From Delphinapterus leucas (Eukaryota; Chordata; Mammalia; Artiodactyla; Monodontidae), in NCBI RefSeq assembly GCF_002288925.2, contig NW_022098076.1, positions 70,253,004 through 70,317,003 on the forward strand: a stretch of 64,000 nucleotides of DNA. Reading direction: 5' to 3'. The first letter of the stretch is position 1, and the number at the start of each line of letters is the position of its first letter. Below the pieces are notes generated by a model. It was not told the origin of the DNA. It did no database searches and saw only the letters and a program-made list of their open reading frames with translations. The position numbers were made by a program, and so were the translations under genes. Positions 25,937 to 36,062 of the stretch are shown piece after piece.

Positions 25937-26846
25937 ATGAAAAGGCAGAGGACTATGTACCAGATGAAGGAACAAGAAAAACAACTAAATGAAAATGGAG
26001 ATAGCCAAGCTTCCAGAAACAAGAATTCAAAATAATGATACTGAAGATGATTCAGGACCTCAGAAAAAGAATGGAGGCAAAGATCAAGAAGATGCAAGAA
26101 ATGTTTAACAAAGACCTAGAAGAATTAAAGACAAACACCTAGAAGAATTAAAGAACAAACAAACAGAGATGAACAATACAATAACTGAAATGAAAACTAC
26201 ACTAGAAGGAATCAATAGCAGAATAACTGAGGCAGAAGAACGGATAAGTGACCTGAAAGCATGAATGGTAGAACTCACTGCCACCACTGGAACAGAATAA
26301 AGAAAAAAGAATGAAAAGAAATGAAGGCAGCCTAAGACACCTCCGTACAACCAATATCCACATTATAGGCGTCCCAGAAGGAGAAGAGAGAGAGAAAAGA
26401 ACTGAGAAAATATTTGATGAGATTATAGTCAAAATTTCCCTAACATGGGAAAGGAAATAGCCACCCAAGTCCAGGAAGCACAGAGAGTCCCAGGCAGGAT
26501 AAACCCAAGGAGAAACACGCCGAGACACATAGTAATCAAATTGACAAAAATTAAAGGCAAAGAAAAATTACTGAAATCAACAAGGGAAAAATGACAAATA
26601 ACATACAAGGGAACTCCCATAAGATTAACAGCTGATTTCTCAGCAGAAACTCTACAAGCCAGAAGGGAGTGGCACAATATATTTAAAGTGACGAAAGGGA
26701 AAAACTTACAACCAAGATTACTCTACTCGGCAAGGATCTCATTCAGATTTGACGGAGAAATCAAAAGCTTTACAGACAAGAAAAAGCTAAGAATAATCAG
26801 CACCACCATACCAGCTCTACAACAAATGCTAAAGGAACTTCTCTAA
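25937..26846 (+). pseudogene. L1 ORF1 remnant
   Basis: Remains of the L1 RNA-binding chaperone (ORF1p: coiled coil, RRM, C-terminal domain). The coiled-coil part is recognisable as Lys/Glu-rich sequence around 26050-26260, and the C-terminal end reads ...PALQQMLKELL before a TAA at 26844-26846. A 23-24 nt near-perfect tandem duplication at 26114-26160 shifts the frame in the coiled coil, and further stops follow. The start is placed at the first ATG in the homologous region and is approximate. Confidence 0.8.
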
Positions 26847-26909
26847 GTGAGAAACACAAAAGAAGAAAAGGACCTACAAAAACAAAACAAAAATAATTAA
26901 GAAAACGGT

Positions 26910-29900
26910 AATAGGAAAATTTATATTGATAATTACCTTAAACGTGAATGGATTAAATGCTCCAACCAAAAAGACACAGGCTCACTGAATGGATACAAAA
27001 ACAAGGCCCATATATATGCTGTCTACAAGAGACCCACTTCAGACCTAGGGACTGAAAGTGAGGGGATGGAAAAAAGATATTCCATGCAAATGGAAATCAA
27101 AAGAAAGCTGGAGTAGCAATACTCATATCAGATAAAATAGACTTTAAAATAAAGAATGTTACAAGAGACAAGGAAGGACACTACATAATGGTGAAGGGAG
27201 CAATCTAAGAAGATGATATAACAATTATAAATATATATGTACCCAACATAGGAGAACCTCAGGACATAAGGCAAAGGCTAACAGCTATAAAAGAGGAAAT
27301 TGACATTAACAGAGTAATAGTGTGGGACTTTAACATTTCACTTACACCAATGGACAGATGACCCAAACAGAAAATTAATAAGGAAACACAAGCTTTAAAT
27401 GACACAATAAAGCAGATAGATTTAATTGATATTTATAGGACATTCCATCCAAAAATAGCAGATTACACTTTCTTCTCAAGTGCACACAGAACATTCTCCA
27501 GGATAGATCACATCTTGCGGCACAAATCAAGCCTCAGTAAATTTAAGAAAACTGAAATCATATCAAGTATCTTTTCCAACCACAATACTATGAGATTAGA
27601 AATCAATTACAGGGGAAAAAAATGTAAAAACACAAACACATGGAGGCTAAACAATATGTTACTAAATACCCAAGAGATCACTGAAGAAATCAAAGAGGAA
27701 ATCAAAATTACCTACTAGAGACAAATGACAATGAAAACATGACGATCCAAACCTATGGGATGCAGCAAAAGCAGTTCTAAAAGGGAAGTTTATAGCAATA
27801 CAATCCTACCTCAATAAACAAGAAACACCTCAAATAAACAATCTAACCTTACACCTAAACGAACTAGAGAAAGAAGAACAAACAAAATCCAAAGTTAGTA
27901 CAAGGAAAGAAATCATAAAGTTCAGAGCAGAAATAAATAAATAGAAACAAAGAAAATGAGAGCAAAGGTCAATAAAATTAAAAGCTGGTTTTTTGAGAAG
28001 ATAAACAAAATTGATAAACCCTTAGCCAGACTCATCAAGAAAAAGAGGTAGAGGACTCAAATCAATAAGATTAGAAATGAAAAAGGAGAAGTTACAACAG
28101 ACACCGCAGAGATACAAAACATCCTAAGAGACTACTACAAGCAACACTATGCCAATAAAATGGACAACCTGGAAGTAATAGACAAATTCTTAGAAAGGTA
28201 TAACCTTCCAAGACAGAACCAGGAAGAAATAGAAAATATGAACAGACCAATCACAAGTAATGAAATTGAAACTGTGATTAAAAATCTGCCAAGAAACAAA
28301 AGCCCAGGACCGGATGGCTTCACAGGTGAATTCTATCAAAAATTCAGAGAAGAGCTAACACCCATCCTTCTCAAACTCTTCAAAGAAATTGCAGAGGAAG
28401 GAACACTCCCAAACTCATTCTATGAGGCCACTATCACCCTGATACCAAAACCAGACAAAGATACTACAAAAAAAGAAAACTACAGACCAATATCACTGAT
28501 GAATATAGATGCAAAAAATCCTCAACAAAATACTAGCAAACAGAATCCAATAACACATTAAAAGTATCACACACCATGATCAAGTGGGATTTATCCCTGG
28601 GATGCAAGGATTCTTCAGCATACGCAAATCAATCAATGTGATACACCATATTAACAAATTGAAGAATAAAAATCATATGATCATCTCAATAGATGCAGAA
28701 AAAGCTTTTGACAAAATCCAACACACATTTATGATAAAAACTCTCCAGAAAGTGGGCATAGAGGGAACCTACCTCCCCACAATAAAGGCCATATATGACA
28801 AACCCACAGCAAACATCATTCTCAATGGTGAAAAACTGAAAGAATTTTCTCTAAGATCAGGAACAAGATAAGGATGTCCACTCTAGACACTCTTATTCAA
28901 CATAGTTTTGGAAGTCCTAGCCATGGCAATCAGAGAAGAAAAAGAAATAAGAGGAATAGAAATTGGAAGAGAAGAAGTAAAACATTCACTGTTTGTAGAT
29001 GCCATGATACTATACATAGATAATCCTAAGGATGCCACCAGAAAACTCCTAGAGCTAATCAATGCATTTGGTAAAGTCGCAGGATACAACATTAATGCAC
29101 AGAAATCTCTTGCATTCCTATACACTAACAATGAAGATCAGAAAGAGAAATTAAGGAAACAATCCCATTCACCATTACAACAAAAAGAATAAAATACCTA
29201 GGAATAAACCTACCTAAGGAGGTAAAAGACCTGTACTCAGAAAACTGTAAGACACTGATGAAAGAAATCAAAATGACACAAACAGATGGAGAGATATACC
29301 ATGTTCTTGGATTGGAAGAATCAATATTGTGAAAATGACTAAACTACCTAAAGCAATCTACAGATTCAATGCAATCCCTATCAAATTACCAATGGCAGTT
29401 TTTACAGAACTAGAACCAAAAATCTTAAAACTTGTATGGAGACACAAAAGACCCCGAATAGTCAAAGCAAACTTGAGGGAATAAAACAGAGCTGGAAGAA
29501 TCAGACTCCCTGACTTCAGACTATATTACAAAGCTACAGTAATCAAGACAATATGGTACTGGCACAAAAACAGAAATATAGATCAATGGAACAAGGTAGA
29601 AAGCCCAGAGATAAACCCACACACCTATGGTCAACTAATCTATGCCAAAGAGGCAAGGATATACAATGGAGAAAAGATAGTCTCTTTAATAAGTGGTGCT
29701 GGGAAACTGCACAGCTACATGTAAAAGAATGAAATTAGAACACTCCCTAACACCATACACAAAAATAAACTCAAAATTGATTACAGACCTAAATGTAAGA
29801 CCGGACACTATAAACCTCTTAGAGGAAAATAGGAAGAACACTCTTTGACATAAATCACAGCAAGATCTTTTCTGACCACCTCCTAGAGTAATGGAAATAA

Positions 29901-30890
29901 AAATAAAAGTAAACAAATGGGATCTAATGAAACTTTAAAGCTTTTGCACAGCAAAGTATAAACAAGACAAAAAGACAACACTCAAAATGAGAGAAAATAT
30001 TTGCAAACGAATCAACAGACAATGGATTAATCTCCAAAATATATAAACAGCTCAGGCAACTCAATATTAAAAAAAAACAAACAACCCAATCCAAAAATGG
30101 GCAGAAGACCTAAATAGACATTTCTCCAAAGAAGACATACAGATGGCCAAGAGGCACATGGAAAGATGCTCAACATCACTAATTATTAGAGAAATGCAAA
30201 TCAAAACTACAATGAGGTATTACTTCACACCGTTTACAATGGGCATCATGAGAAAATCTACAAACAACAAATGCTGAAAAGGGTGTGTAGAAAAGGGTAT
30301 CATCTTGCACTGTTGGTGGGAATGTAAATTGATACAGCCACTATGGAGAACAGTACAGAGGTTCCTTAGAAAATTAAAAATAGAATTACCATATGACCCA
30401 ACAATCCCACTACTGGGCATATACCCAGAGAGATTCAATATTAATGAGTGCCTATTTATAATATACATATTGTAATATACATACACATACATATTGTATT
30501 GTATACATATACAATAGCCAGGTCATGAAGGCAACCTAAATGCCCATCAACAGATGAATGGATAAAGAAGAAGTGGTACATATATTCAATGGAATATTAC
30601 TCGGCAATAAAAAAGGTACGAAATTGGGTCATCTGTAGAGACATGGATGGACCTAGAGACTGTCATACAGAGTGAAGTAAGTCAGAAAGAGAAAAACAAA
30701 TATTGTATATTAACACATACATGTGGAATCTAGAAAAATGGTACAGATGAACTGCTTTGCAAGGCAGAAATAGAGACACAGATGTACAGAACATACGTAT
30801 GGACACCAAGGGGGAAAATGGGGTGGGGGCCGATGAATTGGGAGATTGGGATTGACATATATACACTAATATGTATAAAATGGATAACTA
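26910..30890 (+). pseudogene. L1 ORF2 remnant (endonuclease/reverse transcriptase)
   Basis: In order: an endonuclease domain (LNVNGLNAP near 26940, QETHF near 27030, DFN near 27330, SNHN near 27575), then a reverse transcriptase ([13 protein letters not shown] near 28300, [13 protein letters not shown] near 28480, [11 protein letters not shown] near 28690). The catalytic FADD box has become FVDA near 28995, so one metal-binding Asp is lost. The endonuclease SDH motif reads SNH. In-frame stops occur from 27207 on. The C-terminal part (cysteine-rich region, 'gacatggatggacctagaga' near 30640) is still visible. Positions about 30435-30515 hold an AT-rich segment that replaces normal L1 sequence. 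Confidence 0.9.
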
Positions 30891-31084
30891 ATAAAAAAAG
30901 TAAAGTAAACAGTAGCACTGAAAAGGAAATTAAACGAAAATAAATTAACTCTGTGTAACAGATATAAATTAAGGCAAACTCAGAAACATCCAATAATAGG
31001 TGTCCATACTGGTTTCTTCCTTAATGTTCACTATAACAAAAAAAAGTACAAACTTTTTGTCATTTAGTATTCTTTAAAATATAT

Positions 31085-31590
31085 AAGCGGATCATAGAAT
31101 CTTCAACTTGAAGGCTTGAGCATAATCTAGTACTCCCTTCTCCCACTATAGGCATTCCTTTCACAACACCTCAGGCATGAGAAAATCTATACTTTACCTG
31201 AATACTTCCATTGACAGAGAGATAATAACTTTATGAAGCATCCCATTCTATTTTTATATAAATCCAGATGTTAAGTGTATCTTCCTTGTATAGTAAAGAG
31301 TCAAATCTACCTTCCTGTAATCTCCACACTTGGTGTTTTTTCTACCAAATTTTAGATAACAAAATAATTTTACTCTTTTTCCAAGTTATAACTCTTTGAA
31401 AATTTAAAGACAATTATTGGATCTCTTACTAAGGTCTGTTTCCTAGACATAAAATTCTCCAGATGTTTCTCATACCGTGTGATTCCCTGACCATTCACTA
31501 GTCTAGTTTCTCTTTTCTTAATTTCATTATACCTAAAATTGACCCAGAAAGCAGCATAATATTCTCTATATAATCTGTACAGGATCAGCA
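31085..31590 (-). repeat. CR1/L3 LINE 3' fragment (very old)
   Basis: In reverse orientation it follows the CR1-type 3' region: 'gatcatagaatcttcaactt', 'cttccattgacagagagata', 'gaagcatcccattctat', 'ccttcctgtaatctccacac' and 'ccctgaccattcactagtct'. The recalled consensus order is atcatagaat, cctccagtgacggggag, cagcccattccac, ctgtaacttccac and cccttcaccatcctggt. This family was active before the mammalian radiation. Confidence 0.65.
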
Positions 31591-32212
31591 AACCTTCTTA
31601 TTCTGGACATTGTATATTTGCTAAGGAAGGTCAAGGTGAAATAATGTGTTAGAGTACCACAACAAAGCACTCCTAACTAAGGTTCTTGTCTGGATTCTTA
31701 GAACTTATGGCGTGCATATATGTGATATCCAGGGAATCTGAGAGCCCCATGTGTTTGATGTGAATATGAACATGTGTATGTTGTAGGGTAGAAAGCATAT
31801 AACTTCATTGGATTATTTAATGAGTTCATTTCATTATTTAATGACTTCTTGCAGTTCAGAACCACAGTCCCTTTAATATGCAGTACCGTTTAACCAGTTT
31901 TCCCTGTCTTAACTGTGTGCACTGACTATATAAAACAAAGTAGTATAGGAATCTGAATTTTACTCATCTTTATCACAGTATTAACTCCAGATACATGAAA
32001 TATTTGATTTTTTCATTTTAAAAATGTTATCAATTCCTGCCAGCTTTATCTAAGTTAAAGCAAAGCATACCTTCATCCATGCAATCAATAAAACATACGA
32101 CCTAACAGGGCTAGGAATAAAAGTCTCTAATATACTACTAGAATCACCAAGGTTGCTGTTGGTATATTAATCAAAGCTATTTGGTAAGATTATTTCTACC
32201 AAATCAGCACTG
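31591..32212. other. Unassigned intron sequence
   Basis: No gene or named repeat recognised. Confidence 0.55.
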
Positions 32213-32221
32213 AAAAATCTT

Positions 32222-32430
32222 TTTTTTTTTTTTTTTGTGGTACGCGGGCCTCTCACTGTTGTGGCCTCTCCTGTTGCGGAGCACAGGCTCCGGACACGCA
32301 GGCTCAGCGGCCACGGCTCACGGGCCCAGCCGCTCCGCAGCATGTGGGATCTTCCCGGACCGGGGCACGAACTCGTATCCCCTGCATCGGCAGGCGGACT
32401 CTCAACCACTGCGCCACCAGGGAAGCCCAA
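32222..32430 (-). mobile_element. CHR SINE, short form
   Basis: T-run, then GTGGTACGCGGGCCTCTCAC, ending ACCAGGGAAGCCC. The TSD AAAAATCTT lies at 32213-32221 and 32431-32439. Confidence 0.93.
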
Positions 32431-32677
32431 AAAAATCTTAGTTGTCCCTTAATGTTTCATGTCCTCATCAATGGTGAAAAATTTACAAATACCTTGCCAA
32501 AATGAGATACCTTGTCTGTAGAATTTTTCTGACCCATCCATCTAATAAACCTGTGGATTTCATTTGTTTTAAGTGAGTATACCTCAATCTCTGTGGGATC
32601 CTCCCTTACCTAAGAATTCAGAATCATCTGTATAATAACTAGTGACTCAGATACAGTTTTCCATAGTCTGCACTTTT

Positions 32678-32877
32678 TTTTTTTTCAGTACTCGGGCCTC
32701 TCACTGATGTGGCCTCTCCCGTTGCAGAGCACAGGCTCCGGACGCGCAGGCTCAGCAGCCATGGCTCACGGGCCCAGCCGCTCCGCGGCATGTGGGATCT
32801 TCCCGGACCGGAGCACGAACCCGTGTCCCCTGCATCGGCAGGCGGACTCTCAACCACTCGCCACCAGGGACGCCCAA
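32678..32877 (-). mobile_element. CHR SINE, short form
   Basis: Same family and orientation as the copy about 250 bp to its left. A perfect 13-bp TSD, AGTCTGCACTTTT, lies at 32665-32677 and 32878-32890. The head carries a change (GGGCGTCCCTGG), and one base is missing in the GGCGCAG box region. Confidence 0.93.
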
Positions 32878-32890
32878 AGTCTGCACTTTT

Positions 32891-33649
32891 AAATAAATAA
32901 ATAACATCTTTCATACACTTAAAGCTTTCTGGTCCTCTTCCTGGTTTCCATAATGCTTCAGGAATTCTAGTTAGGGTCCCAGGAGCTAGCTACACATCAT
33001 TGGAATATAATTCATTTCAAGTCATTTAAAGGACAGAGTCAGTTTCTCTCTTCATCTGTCTGATGTTTTAGTACCATACGAATATGCCTCCTCTAACCCT
33101 GCCAGTGTCAAGATGATTCTCCCTAAGACAGAAGGCAGAAATAAGAGAGGTTTTTTTTTTTTAATTTTGTTTGTTTTGGTTTGGTTTGGTTTTAATGTTC
33201 TCTTTATCATGACTTAATGTTCCCCAAGCAGTGGAACAATTCTTTCTTATGTTGAGAACTTAAATTTTTGAAATCCTTTCCATTGCTAGTTGTACTTTAC
33301 ATAGCCTCAACTCACTCTATACTGTAGCCTTCATGATAATGTTATTTTCAAGTTTGTACCAGACTTCATCACATGTCCTTGATTTTATAAGCTGTTTTCT
33401 TGTGTACGTCTTTGATATATCCATAAGTCATGCAAAATGCCTACTAAGTCCCAGTCTAGTAAGTCTTGGTGATATTGCTGATACCAAATTTATTGCCTTG
33501 AGAAAACAATTCAAGATTGTTTTGCTTATTATTCATTCTCTAAGTATTATTATAAAGATATCTGCACTCATATTGTCCATGACCCACCTGCTGATATGTG
33601 AGTTTGTGTAACAAATATACATATATATTTATATTTGATTTTTTAACAT
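32891..33649. other. Unassigned intron sequence with a small (GGTTT)n run
   Basis: A T-run at about 33151-33162 is followed by TTTGGTTTGGTTTGG units to 33192. No gene or other named repeat seen. Confidence 0.6.
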
Positions 33650-33920
33650 ATATTTACCATATATTTATTTTGAGCACCCACTCTGCAGTAAACATTGTGC
33701 TGACTGGTAGAATCACAAATGCAAAGAATACGTAGTATTCAAGAATCACTGTCCAGTAGGGGAGAGAAATCTGTACAAATAATTACAATTCAGTGTAATA
33801 TATTAAAGAGATGTTTTAAGTCCTAGGACTGCATCCAGGAGGGGGCAAACACCTGGTAGGAGCAGAGAAAAAGCTGGATAGTGTTTAAGGAGAAGATGGC
33901 ATTTGAGTTTTGAATCCTGA
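33650..33920 (-). repeat. L2-like LINE remnant, reverse
   Basis: 'gagcacccactctgcagtaa', 'cattgtgctgactggtagaa', 'actgtccagtaggggagaga' and 'gcatttgagttttgaatcct' follow the reverse L2-like order seen at 13675-14500. Confidence 0.65.
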
Positions 33921-34342
33921 ATAGGGACACTAGAGAATTATTTTTTTTCCCCAAATGATATTAAGCAAAGTGAATTGCAAAATGTCAGACTGATAATGTT
34001 TCAGAGAGGTGAAGACAAGAACTGGAAAATTATCTTTGGCTTGGTCACTGATTATTTCTAAGAGAGCAGTTTCACTGTCTGGGTAGATAAATAAAAAAGG
34101 ATATTAAAAAATTTGCTTTTGTTTGTTTGTTTTGTTTTCTCACTGATGAGTTACTGGGACATGAGAAATTGGATATAGTTAGTGTTATAGTACACAACAC
34201 TACTAGTGTTATAATGTGGTGAGATAGTGTAGTTAATTTTGAATCCTGGGTAGGGTCACCAGAGAATGATTATTATTTTTTCCTCCCTAAAGATAAGCAA
34301 CCCTTTCATGGTTATTCTTTTAAATTCATACATGGTAAATTA
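33921..34342. other. Intron with a diverged local duplication
   Basis: The segment around 34229-34280 resembles 33908-33960 (TTTTGAATCCTG, then TAGGG, ACTAGAGAAT or ACCAGAGAAT, then a T/C-rich run). No gene seen. Confidence 0.5.
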
Positions 34343-34366
34343 CAAACACACACACACACACACACT
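34343..34366. repeat. (CA)n microsatellite
   Basis: About 12 CA units. Confidence 0.95.
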
Positions 34367-35254
34367 ATTTGTTTCTGGATGGAGAAGTCAATTTTCTCCA
34401 TCTTTTTCTTTGTGATTATGTATAAGAAACTATTACACTTGCTCTTGCACTTCCCTCTTTTGGGGGGAATATTGGGTGCAATGTGATACTTCTCTATTTC
34501 TTTAAAGCCCCTTTGATCAAATATAGGAATCTCTGGTCAAATATATTTTGCTCAGATCTCAGGAGATGCATGCTATTTCCTTATCAACAGCCCAGAGTTT
34601 TGATGAGCCATGAAATTTAAAACAATGAAATAAAATTCTGCTCTTAGATTCCATCTATATAGTTAATTGTTCACTCCCAATGTCCTTTATTTTCAAAGTA
34701 ATAAGAAGAAATCACCCTGTCCCTTGTGTCTCCATAGACTGTATTTTAATTTCGTATTCAAGACCTCAAAGTCCAAATCCTGGAGATACAGCTTGGTTAT
34801 TATAATAGTATTATTTGTTTCACCACGATGTGTAACTAAATTTGGTTGGTTTGACTAGCCTTGTCTTATACACCCAGACAAAGAGCCTGCCACTGAATAT
34901 TCTTGTCAGATCATGTAGCTGCCTCCCTTTTCCTTAGCAAGGGTTAACTAAGCCGCAAAGCTCAATGTCAGGGGAGACATCTTTGTAATTGGTTCTGTGA
35001 ATCCTTTTATTTCTCTATGGCACAGATGTTCTGCATCAGGCCTTTATCCGATGGAATAAGTGCAGATGCTTACAGCTGTTATAACTTTCATTGATACATG
35101 TTTTCCTCTTTTTCTTTTTGACACTCGTATGTTCTAATTGTTTAATATATCATTTTTATCAGTATTATCATTGTGAAGTTCAACAAGTTCTCACTAAGTA
35201 TGAGGCATTATTAAACTCTTACAATCCAGTAGGTTTGTACTAAATTAAGTTCTT
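34367..35254. other. Unassigned intron sequence
   Basis: No gene or named repeat recognised. Confidence 0.55.
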
Positions 35255-35385
35255 TACATACATTAACTGGTCTGTGTTATGTTAATGCTCACAACTCTAC
35301 CAGGTAAGTACTTCTGTTATCACCATTTTGCATAGGAAGAGTCTGAGTTTTGAAGGATTAATTGAACCAAAGCCAAAGATGTGAT
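35255..35385 (-). repeat. MIR SINE
   Basis: 'tacatacattaactggtctg', 'gctcacaactctaccaggta', 'agtacttctgttatcaccat' and 'tttgcataggaag' follow the reverse MIR core. Confidence 0.7.
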
Positions 35386-36000
35386 ACATGGTGGAGGGAC
35401 TTTTTTATATTGATACTGATCCCATTACCTAGATGCTTTGGATTTTCTGGATTACTTCTTGGATTTATTACTTTCCTTCTACCTAGGAACTCTTCATCCT
35501 CTTTAATAAACTGAAGCATAGAAAGCATTCCTCAAGTCCTTTACTCTCACCTCTGGAAGGGAGATCAGCTTACATTTATAGCTTACATAATTGGTGAGTG
35601 CCTTAGGCAGAAAGACAAACATAGCGCATGGCCTGCAGGTTGCTAGAAGAGCTCCCTCAGTGCCAGACTATTTGGGCATCAGATTGAAGCAGTCTTTTGT
35701 GGCTTCCCCTAAACAGTCTTGGAAACTACTCTAAAACTGTCCAGGAAAACTACCTCTCTGCTCTGGTTTGCTGGCTGTTGACACTGTAAAATGGAAAAGA
35801 AGCGAGAAGGTACTTCTTGAATCCTAACTTCACCCTAATCTTTGCATTCTCCTCTCATTTCCCTGTTAATCTGACGGCATCCCCTGTAACTGTGATTCAC
35901 AGGACTTGCGGAAACTCTTTTCTACGGCACTGTCATACTTCTATGTCTTTAGGGACAAATACTAGCTAGAAGTTTTGTGCTATTTGGGTGACTATACTTC
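35386..36000. other. Unassigned intron sequence
   Basis: No gene or named repeat recognised. Confidence 0.55.
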
Positions 36001-36062
36001 TAAATATTCAAATATTTATGTTTGAATATGATAAATATTCAAATATTTATCATTCAAATATG
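36001..36062. repeat. AT-rich repeated palindrome
   Basis: The 18-bp unit TAAATATTCAAATATTTA occurs at 36001-36018 and again at 36032-36049. Each copy is nearly self-complementary, and the flanks repeat TTGAATATGA and TTCAAATATGA in opposite sense. Confidence 0.85.

Larger units (their letters stand above)
25085..30926 (+). mobile_element. Near full-length L1 LINE, inactive
   Basis: About 5.8 kb with the order 5' UTR, ORF1, ORF2 and a short A-rich tail (AATAAAAAAAGTAAAG near 30890). Flanks at 25068-25084 and 30927-30942 look like a TSD with a few changes (AAATTTAAATGAAAATA versus AAATTAAACGAAAATA). Both reading frames are broken by stops and frameshifts, so it cannot move itself. It lies antisense to ERBB4. 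Confidence 0.93.

Noticed and set aside
26105..26677. Overlapping minus-strand frames of 81-108 codons
   Set aside because: They are antisense shadows of the L1 ORF1 region.
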